Assembly: GCA_030512295.1 (NCBI GenBank)
Contig: JAULSR010000008.1
Coordinates: 1-64,000, forward strand
Source of the DNA: Bombardia bombarda
Lineage: Eukaryota; Ascomycota; Sordariomycetes; Sordariales; Lasiosphaeriaceae
Direction of reading: 5' to 3'
Length of the DNA: 64,000 nt
Shown: positions 1 through 10,494 of the stretch, in pieces
Layout of the letters: each line of letters begins with the position of its first letter
Position numbering within the stretch: position 1 is the first letter of the stretch
The notes under the pieces: model-generated
Database searches by the model: none
The model's input: only the letters and a program-made list of their open reading frames with translations
Told to the model about the DNA's origin: nothing
Made by a program: the position numbers and the translations under genes

Positions 1-314
1 TTGTGGTTTCTACGATTGTTGGACAGGAAGCGGCACGAAGGATTGTATTTGAGAAGGCACTAAACATGTAAAAAGCCTAATCGAACGTAGGATTATGAGC
101 GCGAGAGAGACTTTTTAACGTACGGGATAACCGAGACGAAGACTTTAAGGATAGCCGAAAGAAAGGCTTTGCGCTTTATTTGGCTATCTGCGTCCACCAC
201 GTACGACGGAGGCGGTTACAACCCTCCGTACTAACCTTGCGAAGGACTCGGTAATTAGAAAGAAAAGCATTGACCCTACTCAATTACCTACATCCCTTAA
301 CAAAAACAATCACG

Positions 315-1676
315 ATGGCGACTTTATGTACAAATAGCCGCATTATCAGCATTACCGACCCAACCTAAAAAGGTAAAAATTTCGACCTTACAAACGAAGA
401 CCAGGCTACAGCAAAGAGACTTAACACCTACCTAATTGATTGCTTCGAGATTTATGATAATTAGGAATTGCGAGACCACGCTCTATTTGCAGCCTTCCAA
501 TCCGATATCGATTAGATAAAAGACCACTTCAAAACCTTCGATAAGACTCTCCGTACTAACTTTAAACATTTTTTTAAAGATTATAATATTTACTTTAATA
601 ACGAAAAAATAATATTATAATAACTCGTTACGTTAGTTTAAAACAAGAAGGCTCCCGAGTGGCTTGATAGAGAAGTTAAGTAATACTACGAAAGCAGAGG
701 AGAGAAATTTTAGTTATACCGCAACCCGTATTTTTCTAAGCTTTAAAGGCATCACCGTAAGAGCTCCTACCCCGTTAGAAAAGAACAATACCGTTAAAAC
801 CCAGTTGAGCACAATTATTACTGAGAACGAATCTTTCGATATATTTATATATCCAACTAATATAATACTGCGAATATTAATAGACTTTATTAAAGTATAT
901 AGCAATAACAACGAAAAGTTCGGAAGCGGACTCTACGATATTTTGGAATTTAAAATCTAAATTTTTACAGATTTTTACGAAAAAGCTAACATTTTACCTT
1001 ACATATATTATAAAGCATATTTAATTATATTAAAAAATAAAGCTAAATAGTTTTATTTCAACCGTTTAATAAAGAAGAACTTTAATTTTAACGAAATAAT
1101 TAACCGTATTAAAAAATTCTTTTATACCGTTAAAAACCGCTAGATATATATCTAAGAATGGCAATTAATAACTTTTTTTAGTATTATTTAAGCGAACCCC
1201 GACAAAGATTTATCGTAATGTTTCCAAATTTTCGTAAACAAAAGATTTATAGAGGATTATCAATGTTAGGCAGCTTTAAAAAGGAATAAAGCTTAACGGA
1301 ATAGCTACTTAATGTATATTAGAGTATTACGTAACTTTTTATAAGCTTATAACCCGAACTTTAAAAAAATAAAAAGACGGGTTTCTTTAATAAGTTTTTA
1401 AACTAATTATCGCGTTTTATTAAAGGGGTATATAAGTTGTTAAGTAAAGGCGGGCGCAGCAATTAAATAATTTAAATATAAAATTATTTAAAATTAATTT
1501 TAGGTATTTTAGACTGAATTTATACTTCTTTAATACCCGCTACCCCCCTTACTAATTCTTAGCTAAGGACCTATAAAAAAAACTCTCTTTTTTAAAGTCA
1601 TAAGCCTACGTAAAGCTACGTAATACCCTTCATTTCCTACTTACTAAACTTATATATTTAATTAATAATATTCTTA
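315..1676 (+). pseudogene. gypsy-1 gag, 5' part (RIP-degraded)
   Basis: From the ATG at 315 the plus strand reads as a gag protein with scattered stops. A clean stretch of about 98 codons (664-960) carries the gag segment FGSGLYDILEFK, followed by text resembling a fungal retrotransposon gag core (KNRQ, IQEW, IIQANPDKDLSQCFQ with mutated codons). The frame is cut by the pogo insertion at 1677 and resumes after 4312 with the zinc-knuckle end of gag. It would have formed the nucleocapsid of the virus-like particle; now it is non-functional. Confidence 0.65.
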
Positions 1677-4312
1677 ACGTGGTTTATAAACGACCCGCGC
1701 ATATAAGCGACCCGCGCACTTTCAGACCGCGTCGCAACCTCCTAACTCAATTACTCTATAATAATATAAGAAAATTAGTTGCATTTAATTACATTCTTTT
1801 CTTCTGAAGTCTTTTTAGCTTCCTGGCAGGTTTATATATTATGCCTAGTTTTGCCGCACCTTATAGCGTCGTAGGCCCGACGGCCCAGCTTGTGTAGCAC
1901 CCCTTCTACCAACCTTTTATTTGATTACTGTAATATAGTGTTTTTTTATTTAATTAAATTAAGCGTATCCTTTATAATAAATGCCTCCCTAGCTTATACA
2001 TGTATTTTTTTTTAGCTTTCTTTCCGACGTTTTATAAGGGCTTTATTAGCTTTACGAAATATCCGAACCTCCTCCCGTAAGAGGGTTATCTCGTATATAA
2101 TTAGTTTTATATTTTTTATTAATTATTTTATAGCTAAAAAAACATTAGTTAGAGAGCTTTTTTAGTGTTTAATAATACGGTATTATATATATTTTGATTG
2201 CAAAACGGCTTTAAAAAGATTATATAATATTTAAAAAACCTATAGGTCGGCCTCCGAAAAGGGTGGTTTAATCGATATTAACGTTTATAATTTAATATTA
2301 AATTTTAATAAAATAATTTAAAAGTTGTATAATATTAGGCTAGCTCTTCGGAAACTAGCTTGGATATTTTCGGCTATTATAATATTAAAATAAGCGGCTT
2401 TAAATGTAAAAAAGAATTTGGTTTTAGTAATATAATTAATATAAACTTTAATAAAAGCCTTTAATTTTTAACTATACATCCGCTTTAATATATTAAAACA
2501 ATTAATATCTAGGGGCTAAGTAATATATAAGATATATAAAGAAATAGAAAATAATAATATATTTTTTTTATAAAACTTTTCGAATTAAGCCGATAAATAG
2601 CTTTTATAACCGTTTAAAATAATTATCTAATACATATTTATTTACCGGCTAATAATATATTTATTAAAATATTAAATCTAATTTAAAGCTATATTATTAT
2701 CCGTTTAATCGTTTATTAAGGTTTTAATTATTTAAAGGAAAAAAATGCCGTATTCAATAACGTGGTTCATAAGCGACCCGCGCACTTTCAGACCACGTCG
2801 CAACCTCCCAACTCAATTACTCCACAACAACATAAGAAAATTAGTTACACTCAATTACATTCTCTTCTTCTGAAGTCTCTTCAGCCTCCTGGCAGGTTCG
2901 TATATTGTGCCCAGTTTTGCCGCACCTTCCACAACGTCGTAAACCCGACGGCCCAGCCTATACAGCACCCCCTTCTACCAACCTTTTGCCTAACTACTAC
3001 TGTACAATGTTCTTCTATTCAATTAAACTAAGCGCATCCTCTATAGTGAGTGCCCCCCCAGCTCGTACGCGTGTTTTCTTAGCTTTCCGACGCTTTATAA
3101 GGGCCTCATTAGCCTTGCGAAGTGTCCGAACCTCTTCCCGCAGGAGGGTCATCTCGTAAGCAATCAGCTCTATACCTTTTACTAACTGCTTTACGGCTGA
3201 AAAAACACTAGTTGGAGAGCTTCCTTGGTGTCTAGCAATACGGTGCTGTATATACTCTGACTGCGAAACGGCTTCAGAAGGGTTATGTAGTGTCTGAGAG
3301 ACCCATGGGTCGGCCTCCAGAAGGGGTGGTCCAGTCGGTATTAACATCCGTAATTTGACATCAAGCTTTGATAAAACAGCCTGAGGGTTGTACAGCACTA
3401 GGCCAGCTCCTCGGAAGCTAGCCTGGATGTTTTCGGCCGTCATAGTATTGAAATGGGCGGCTTTGAACGCAAGAAGGAACTCGGTTTTAGTAATATGGTT
3501 AATATGGGCTTTAATAAAAGCCTCTAGTTCTCGGCCGTACATCCGCTTTAACATATTAAAACAACCAACATCCACGTTATATTAATTATATTATTAAGAC
3601 CGAGTTTCTTCTTACGTTCAAAGCCGCTTATTTTAATACTATAACGGCCGAAAATATTTAGGTTAGTTTTCGAAAAGCTAGCCTAATACTATATAACCCT
3701 TAAGCTATTTTATTAAAGCTTAATATTAAGCTATGGACGCTAATACCGACTGGACTACCCTTTTCGAAAGTCGACCTATAAATCTTTTAAATATTATATA
3801 ACCCTTTTAAAGCCGTTTCGTAATTAAAATATATATAATATTATATCACTAAACACTAAGGAAACTCTCCAACTAGTGTTTTTTCAGCTAATTACTTACG
3901 AAATAACCCTCCTACGGGAGGAGGTTCGGACATTTCGCAAGGTTAATAAAGCTCTTACAAAGCGTTAGAAAGCTAAGAAAACACGCGTACGAGCTGGGGG
4001 GGCATTTACTATAGAAAATACGCTTAGTTTAATTAAACAGAAGAACACTATATAATAGCAGTTAAGCAGAAGGTCGGCAGAAGGGGGTGCTACACAGGCT
4101 GGGCCGTCGGGCCTACGACGCTATAGAAAGTGCGGTAAAACTGGGCATAATATATAAACTTGCTAAGAGGCTGAAAAGACTTTAGAAGAAAAGAATATAA
4201 TTAAATGCAGCTAATTTTTTTATATTATTATAAAATATTTAAGTTAGGAGGTTGCGACGCGGTTTGAAAGTGCGCGGGTCGCTTATATGCGCGGGTCGTT
4301 TATAAACTACGT
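1677..4312. mobile_element. Palindromic (foldback) pogo/Fot1-type element, RIP-mutated, with a nested insertion
   Basis: Both ends begin ACGT(G/A)GTTTATAAACGACC in inverted orientation, with a terminal repeat of about 66 bp that includes the same duplicated inner segment at each end, and a TA lies on each side (1675-1676, 4313-4314), the pogo/Fot1/Tc1 target duplication. Each arm carries the same C-terminal half of a pogo-type transposase (left arm coding on minus, right arm on plus), so the element has two copies of one end and lacks the DNA-binding N-terminus. The left arm (1677-2758) extends further inward than the right arm (3580-4312). Without the nested 818-bp piece the length is about 1.8 kb. 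Confidence 0.75.
2760..3577 (-). mobile_element. Young 818-bp pogo/Fot1 derivative nested in the palindromic element
   Basis: This block has normal base composition inside RIP-mutated DNA and lies between two TA dinucleotides (2758-2759, 3578-3579). The left end is the full pogo terminal repeat; the right end matches it only over about six bases (ACGTGG/CCACGT). It holds an open frame of 186 codons on the minus strand (3015-3575; first ATG at 3554) equal to the C-terminal part of a pogo-type transposase, including CFNMLKRMYGRELEAF and a basic, coiled tail. The helix-turn-helix and DDE catalytic domains are absent, so it could only have moved in trans. It arrived after its host element was mutated. 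Confidence 0.65.
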
Positions 4313-4670
4313 TAAACGTTAATTATTAATTAATATTCAAATAATATTAATTTATAATATTAAACGAAAAAAAATTACGTTCAAAAAATTATACTACGTT
4401 AGTTTTAAAACAAGTTTATCGGTCCGATCTAAAAAAGGAAGGTAATAGAAGGCATCGCTCCCAAAGGAGGAATAAAGGAGAAACTACTTTTGGAGGATTT
4501 GTAGGATTTATTTAGTTTAAAAATAATAAGAAAAAAAACGATAAAAGATTTAAAAAAGCTTATAAAGATAAGTTTAAAAAAGAAAATAAGTATAACTTTT
4601 ATAAAAAGGTCAAACATTATAGTTGCGATTGCCCGAATAAAAAATAAATAAAAAAGTTAACGAAATTATT
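4313..4670 (+). pseudogene. gypsy-1 gag, 3' part with CCHC zinc knuckle
   Basis: Right of the pogo insertion the gag frame resumes. At about 4591-4635 it reads as a retroviral-type zinc knuckle in which the first cysteines are mutated (YNFYKK for YNCGKK) while GH-like and CDCP residues remain. Upstream is the usual Lys/Gly-rich stretch. In an intact element this knuckle binds the packaged RNA. Together with 315-1676 it shows that the pogo element landed within gag. Confidence 0.6.
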
Positions 4671-5883
4671 CTAAATAAAAAGTAATTTAAGAAAAAAAAA
4701 ATTAAAATTATCGAAATTAACAATAAAAGCTCTTCAAAAAATTCGGAAAATTAGGTACTTTAAACAAAATTAAAATTAACTCCCTTTTAAAAGACTTATC
4801 GATAATATTTGATATATAAAACTACTATAATATAATATTAAAGTTATTAACATTTAAAAAGAATTTATTAATTAACTATTTAAATAATAAAGCTTTTTTA
4901 AAACTTTTTATTATAATAAATAATAAAATTTAAATTATTATAAAAAATATTTTAATTGATATAGAAGCGAATAGTTATTTATTTATAAATTAGAAAATTA
5001 TATAACATTTTAAAAATATTTAAAATTAGAAAATAAGAAGATTTTACCCCGTATATTATTAAAAGCTTTACGTAACGATAAAAGGAAAAACAATTTACAA
5101 TAAATATTTAATTGTTATTAATAGCTATTAATATTATTATAAGTTGCGTTTAGTTAATATATTATAATATTTTAATTGATTTAAACCGTTAAAAACTATT
5201 TATATTTATTCGAATAATTATTAAATTTAATTTAATAAAAAGGAATATTAATAAATTATATAACGTTAGAAAAACTTAATTTAAATTATTAAAAGAATAT
5301 AATTAAATAAAAAAAAGTTATAATAAAAAAGGATTAAAGATGTTAATCGGAAGTATAATATATTAATAATATTCGAGCGTATACTAAAGCGTTAAAAAAA
5401 AACGTATAAAAGAATCACCGTTAATTGAAGAAACGAAAATAATTTTAAATTTAATGTTAAAAAACTGGAAATTATTATCGATTATAAAGAAATTTTAAAA
5501 AGTTTAAACAAAAAGTATTAAAATTAGTCCTATTAAAATATTATAATCTTTTTTAATATATTTAATAAAAAAAATTAAACTAACTATTAAATAACCATTT
5601 TATAAATAAACTAGCGACTTTCTAACGTTTTTTAATAATTTACTAATAAAATATTTAAACGACTTTTATAACACATATCTAAATAATATTTTTATTTTTT
5701 TAAACAGCTTTATTAAATATAAAATATATATACGAAAAGTCTTCGAGAAATTAAAAGATGCCGGCTTATAAGCTGACCTTGATAAATATAAATTTTACGT
5801 TTAATTAATTAAATATTTAAGCTTTATTATAAAAACCAATAAAGTATTTATAAATTTAAAAAAAATTTAAATCGTAAGAAATT

Positions 5884-5980
5884 AATTTCACCTCTGACAA
5901 TTAAATACTGATGCCCCCGACTGTCCCTATTAATCATTACGGCGGTCCTAGAAACCAACAAAATAGAACCACACGTCCTA
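5884..5980 (-). other. Captured fragment of nuclear 18S rRNA (antisense to gypsy-1)
   Basis: Read on the minus strand, these 97 bases match the conserved central part of fungal small-subunit rRNA: the stretch from TAGGACGTG through GGTTTCTAGGACC, AATGATTAATAGGGAC and GGGGGCATCAGTATT to GTCAGAGGTGAAATT. Against the consensus as I know it, only two bases differ, both C-to-T on the rRNA strand, consistent with RIP. Reverse-transcriptase coding text ends just left of it and resumes just right of it (FLxFxNFYRxF), so the piece lies inside the element. It is far too short to be a functional rRNA gene. Confidence 0.85.
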
Positions 5981-7988
5981 ATAACTTTAAAACTATATAA
6001 TCGTTTTTAAAATTTTATAACTTTTATCGTAAATTTATATAAAACTATAGTTATATATTTCGGCTGTTAATTAATTTAACGAAGAAAAGAGTAGCCTTTA
6101 AATAAACTTCGGATTATAAAGAAGCGTTCGAAGCATTAAAAACCATTTTATTAAACGCTTCGATATTAACTTATTTCTATTATAATAAGGAAACTAAGGT
6201 TAAAATAAATTCGTTAAATAAAATAATAACTAGAGTTTTAAGCTAAAAAAGCCCCGATAACAAATAGTACCCTATCTCTTTCTTTTCTAAAGTTATAAAA
6301 AAGCTAAAATAAAATATGTTATTTATAATAAAGAGTTACTAGCGGTAATCCAAACATTATAATTTTAAAAAGCTAAACTACTAAGTATATAAAAACCGTT
6401 TTTAATAATTATAAACTATGAAACTTTAAAATATTTTAATATAAAGAAAATACTAAATATAAAATAAATCGACTAATTAAACTTATTTATATAATATAAT
6501 TTTATTATTATATATAAGCTAGGAAATAAAACGCAGTAACTAACGTATTAACCCGTAAATTAAATAATTTAAAAACTTAAAAAGTCATAAAAAATATATA
6601 TCGTCCCTCTAGATTTTTCGCCCCGCGGGGAGGGAGGATTCGTTAATTTCGTCGATAATTGTTTTTATTACAAATTTAATAATATTAAATTCCATATAAA
6701 CGGTAAATATAAAAATCTATTAATAAAATATAAACGTAGAATTACTATTAAAATTAGAATTTGAATTATTAAATTAATTATTAATTTAAAATAAAATTAA
6801 TCCGATATTTTAATTTTTTAAAAATAAAAATAAATCGAATTATATAAAAAAAAGCGACAAAAATATAAAATTCGCCCTAAAAAAATAACTAATAATACCG
6901 GAACTAAATAACTTATATATAAAGATTATTAACGAGACGTACTTATGTATTATTACGGCTTATCTAGGATATATAAAACTAGAAAAATAGTTTAAATATT
7001 ATATTAATAACTAAGAATAAGGGTTAATATTGATCGATTTATAACGAACTATTTAATATATTATTTTTTTAAAATCTTTCGCAGTAAATAAAACCTTAAA
7101 ACTATTATATCCTTTACCGGTTTTTTTAAAAAGTTAAAGCTATTTTATTATAAATTATAAAAATATATTAATAAATAAAAAAAATAAAATATAATAATAC
7201 GTTAATAATTATTAATCGATTAAATAAAACGTTTTAAATTATTTTATATATTAAAAAAAATATAATTATAAAAAATACGGCTTATATATATTATAAAGGC
7301 CATTTCCGGTTATTCGGCCTTTTATAAGACGTGGTTAGCGACCGAAGACTATAGTTCCGAGTTGATTTTACGGATAAGATTTTTAAAATTTTCGGAATTA
7401 AATAAAATTTATTTACTATAAGCTACTATTAAATAATTAAAAACGGAGATTTTTGATAAATATTTAAATTAAAGATTAAATAAAATTATATATAAACTAT
7501 TATTAAAATAATTAAATAAAAACAATTCTAGTTATCAATTTTATATAAAAATCTACGCTATATAATAATAAAAATTATTAACTTTATAAAATCCTTTTCG
7601 GCTTTCTAATACTGATATATTATAATTAGAATTTTAAAAGTAATTTTATTAAAGTTAAAGAGGCTAAAAAACGTATTAACCGAAAAAAAGCTTAAAAAAT
7701 AATATTTATTATAATAAAATAATGAAAAAAGAGTTAGAAAAGTATAAGAACTAATATAATAGCGTTAAATTATTTAAATTAATAAATGAAAGAAAACTTT
7801 AAATTTTAAAAAAAGCGATAAAATGTTTATATTAAAGGAATCGGAAATTACGGAGCGCTCTAGTCGTAAATTAGACTTTTTTATAACCTAATAATATTAT
7901 AAAATTGAAAAAAAGGTTAACCCCGACTCCTTTTAACTAAAAATACTACTAAAATAAACGGGATCACGCATTTTCTACGCCGACCGCT

Positions 7989-8198
7989 TATATAAATATG
8001 TAAGAGAAGGCAGGTACGCCTGATCAAGGTGGTCACAATGAAGATAACTGGGAAGGCGAGCAATGACTAGTATTGGCGTAAGACTTTAACCTGGCCCTCG
8101 CAACGGATGGTGGGCGAGGGCCGCTGCTTATATACATAGTTAGTAGGATAACTGGCATGTGCTTGAGGATGTCCGATGTCCTTGGGGATGTCCTTACA
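7989..8198 (+). repeat. Truncated LTR fragment, inverted copy of the LTR at 14836-15208
   Basis: These bases are the reverse complement of the left half of the LTR at 14836-15208: the CCCTCGC...GCGAGGG-type block around 8090-8130, the CAAGGTGGTCACAATGAAGA segment and the terminal GGGGATGTCCTTACA are all present. The copy is little mutated and has a short extra duplication of the GATGTCC segment near its end (about 8169-8190). The other half of the LTR is missing on the left. It interrupts the 3' part of gypsy-1. Confidence 0.75.
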
Positions 8199-8767
8199 AA
8201 TACCTTAATAACCCATTACTAAAATAAAAGCATAAAAACTTAAAGGGCAAGATCCTTACCCTTAGCGGCGAGGAAGAATATATAGTATTATAAATATAAA
8301 CATTAAAAATTTATTATAATAAATTTAAATATTAAGCTAATTAAAAAACTAGCCACTAAATAATATTTAATATCTAGCTAAAAACTTTAAAAACGCTTCC
8401 GAAAAGGTGTATATATTTTATAATAAAAACTTAAATATTCAATATTCCCGAACTAGTTTTATAATTAAAAAATTAATTATAAATAATAAAAAACAACCAA
8501 TTCTACGAGCTTTACGGAGATAATAATACATTTATATATATAAAAATATAAAAGCAAAGTAAAAACGAATTATTAAGAAAAGAAAAAAGTAATCGCTAGC
8601 GATTAATAAATAACACTAAGTAATATCTAAATAATAAAGCTAAAAAATAACGAGCGAGAACGTTATTCCGCAGTAAAAAAACCATCAATTTAATTCGTAT
8701 AACAAACACCCTTTTATTATTATTTTACTAAAGCCCTCGCGGTCGAGGTTTTTCCGAAGGGGGAGGT

Positions 8768-8940
8768 TGTCACGGATTGACCGATTAATTGGATGGACTA
8801 GGCATGGTCCGTGCGGGCGCTAGCCGGATTAGGTTAAGTGTGTATTATGTAAAGATTAAATAAGGAAGGTTCGCGTGGGATTAACCCCGCAGCCTTAGGC
8901 CCGGAGCTCTCTTTCGAACCTCTTTTCCTTAGCTTTATTA
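8768..8940 (+). repeat. Start of the 3' LTR of gypsy-1
   Basis: A purine tract GAAGGGGGAGG (8756-8766) is followed by TGTCACGGATTGACC, the expected layout of a polypurine tract and the first bases of a 3' LTR. The first 170 bases keep normal composition and then fade into mutated AT-rich sequence, so the right end cannot be fixed. I cannot see the partner LTR because the left end of the element is at or beyond the window edge. Confidence 0.5.
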
Positions 8941-9162
8941 TTTTATATTATAATAGGATGATTCCTATAGCCTTGCCTTTAATAATCTACTATGCCATTA
9001 TAGGACTTATATATAAAATTAAGTTATATTATCTAACGTTATTATAATTTATAAATTTAATTATTAATATACGGTTAAAGTTTAAAAATAATTATTAAAA
9101 TAATAAAGTTATTCGTACGAGTTATTATAATAACTGTAGAGAACGGGTTAGGGGTTATTATT

Positions 9163-9335
9163 ATTATATTAATTTGCTTGTTTATATAAAAGGATTACGA
9201 ATTATAAAGATAGGAAATAAGTAATTTTAAAGGGGTTCTAAAGATACGTAATTAGTTCCCTACTGTTTTATATACCTCTTACCCTATCGACTAATTATAG
9301 CCCGACGGCTGCATGCTTTTAATTGATTATAAATC
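9163..9335 (-). repeat. RIP-mutated 3' LTR portion of a copia element
   Basis: The segment aligns by eye, with many C-to-T and G-to-A changes, to 15040-15208: a shared AAAAGGATNACGAA start, the CCCTACTGTTT motif, the CCCGACGGCTG(C/T)ATGC motif and the closing AAATCCGATA. On the minus strand it begins directly after the copia RNase H region and an A-rich tract (about 9340-9360), as expected for a 3' LTR. Confidence 0.6.
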
Positions 9336-10494
9336 CGATATTAGTAATCTTTTTTTTTTTTTTAACAACTAACTTCCTCCTTTATTAAGACCTCGCTATT
9401 TATTATCTTTTTTATTTCGCTTTACGGAAGCTTGAATTCTTACCTTTAACGTACCATTATTAATAAGGCTTATAAGAATTAATTAAGTATTAATTTTGTT
9501 ATTACGTCGGCTAGGTTATTGTTTTCGTTAATTTAACGGATTTTAAAAATCTTTTATTTTTCGTATGCTTGCTTTATACTTATAATATTAATTATAAGCC
9601 GCTTCTTTTTTATAATACTTAAGTATTTATATAAAGAAAAAGAGTTAATATAAACGATTATAAGGATATTCGGAATGCTTAGTTTAGTTAGGATTATATT
9701 AATCGTAAAAAAAATACTTATATTAACGCCGTTAGTTATCGCATAAATCTTTAAAGCTAGTACGTTTTTTATAATCTATTTATATTTAATTAATAATTGA
9801 TAAATTATATTCCTTATTATAATAGAGCTTTTTTTATTTATCTCTTTATTCGCTAAGAAAATTACATATTCAATCTGTAAGCTTAGGTCCTTATTATTAA
9901 CGAATAAAACGTTTATATAAATGAACAATTAATTATACGAAGGTTAAGAGAAATGTAATTAATATTTTAATTAACGTGTTTCATTTGCTATTTAATTCGC
10001 TTATTTATCCTAGTAATGTCTTTTTTTTATAGGTTTTTTATATTATATTACCGCCGATAAGTCGAATACGGCTTCATATTAATAAATCGATGCGATATAT
10101 GTACCGCGTGCTTATTATTCAATATATTTTTAAACGTTAGTTGCAATTTTAAACTTCTTGCTTTGCTTTTTTTATTATAAGGCTAGTGTATTATCTTTTG
10201 AAAGGTTAAAATATATTTATTAAATATAAGCGAACTAGCCGGGGTTAGCTTTTGTTTTAATTTAATTATAAATTTAATTATTTCTTTTTTTAAAGTTTCG
10301 AAACTTAAGTCGCTAAAGTTAATCGTATTATTAGTTTATATATTAACGATTATAAAATACTTTAAATCGTTTAATATAATTAATAAATATAAATCGTAAA
10401 TTAATATAATTATATTTAATTAGTTTCGATAATACTTAAAATAAGTTACTTATTAATATATACTTACTTTAGCTATATTATATAACGTGGTTCA
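9336..10494 (-). mobile_element. Ty1/copia element 3' part: RT end and RNase H (degraded)
   Basis: Minus-strand translation gives the end of a copia-type polyprotein. Recognisable pieces include LRTINLFIYTDA-like text, ANNKDLSLQIGYVIFLA, VLASELYAITNGVNI, YTDSFSLYEYL and INENNNLADVITK, the RNase H core of Ty1/copia elements of ascomycetes. The part nearer 10100-10480 matches the end of the reverse transcriptase. Stops and frame breaks are frequent. It is cut on its 5' side by the pogo element that starts at 10495. Confidence 0.75.

Larger units (their letters stand above)
1..8767 (+). mobile_element. Degraded Ty3/gypsy LTR retrotransposon (gypsy-1), interrupted by a pogo element
   Basis: A plus-strand Ty3/gypsy element in the usual order: leader (1-314), gag start at ATG 315, gag to 1676, a nested pogo element (1677-4312), gag zinc knuckle, protease, reverse transcriptase, RNase H, integrase and a C-terminal part, then a polypurine tract (8756-8766) and the 3' LTR at 8768. 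Without the nested pogo element and an LTR scrap at 7989-8198 the internal length is about 5.9 kb, normal for the family. Every frame is broken by RIP-type stops, so it cannot move by itself. The 5' LTR lies left of the window or is unrecognisable in its first bases. Confidence 0.8.
4671..8767 (+). pseudogene. gypsy-1 pol: protease, RT, RNase H, integrase (RIP-degraded)
   Basis: Plus-strand translation gives, in order, a reverse transcriptase (about 5600-6060, with GLxADLDKxKFYV, VKYLxFI and FLxFxNFYRxF), RNase H (about 6080-6420, with EAFEALKTILLNA, LTxFxY and SPDxxxxPISFFSK) and an integrase core (about 7320-7520, with SDR, DFTDxIxKIxGIK). Stops at former Gln and Trp codons are frequent. 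At 5884-5980 the RT is split by an rRNA-derived insert, and at 7989-8198 by an LTR scrap of another element. The last part before the polypurine tract is too decayed to define, although a chromodomain-like tail would be usual there. Confidence 0.75.
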
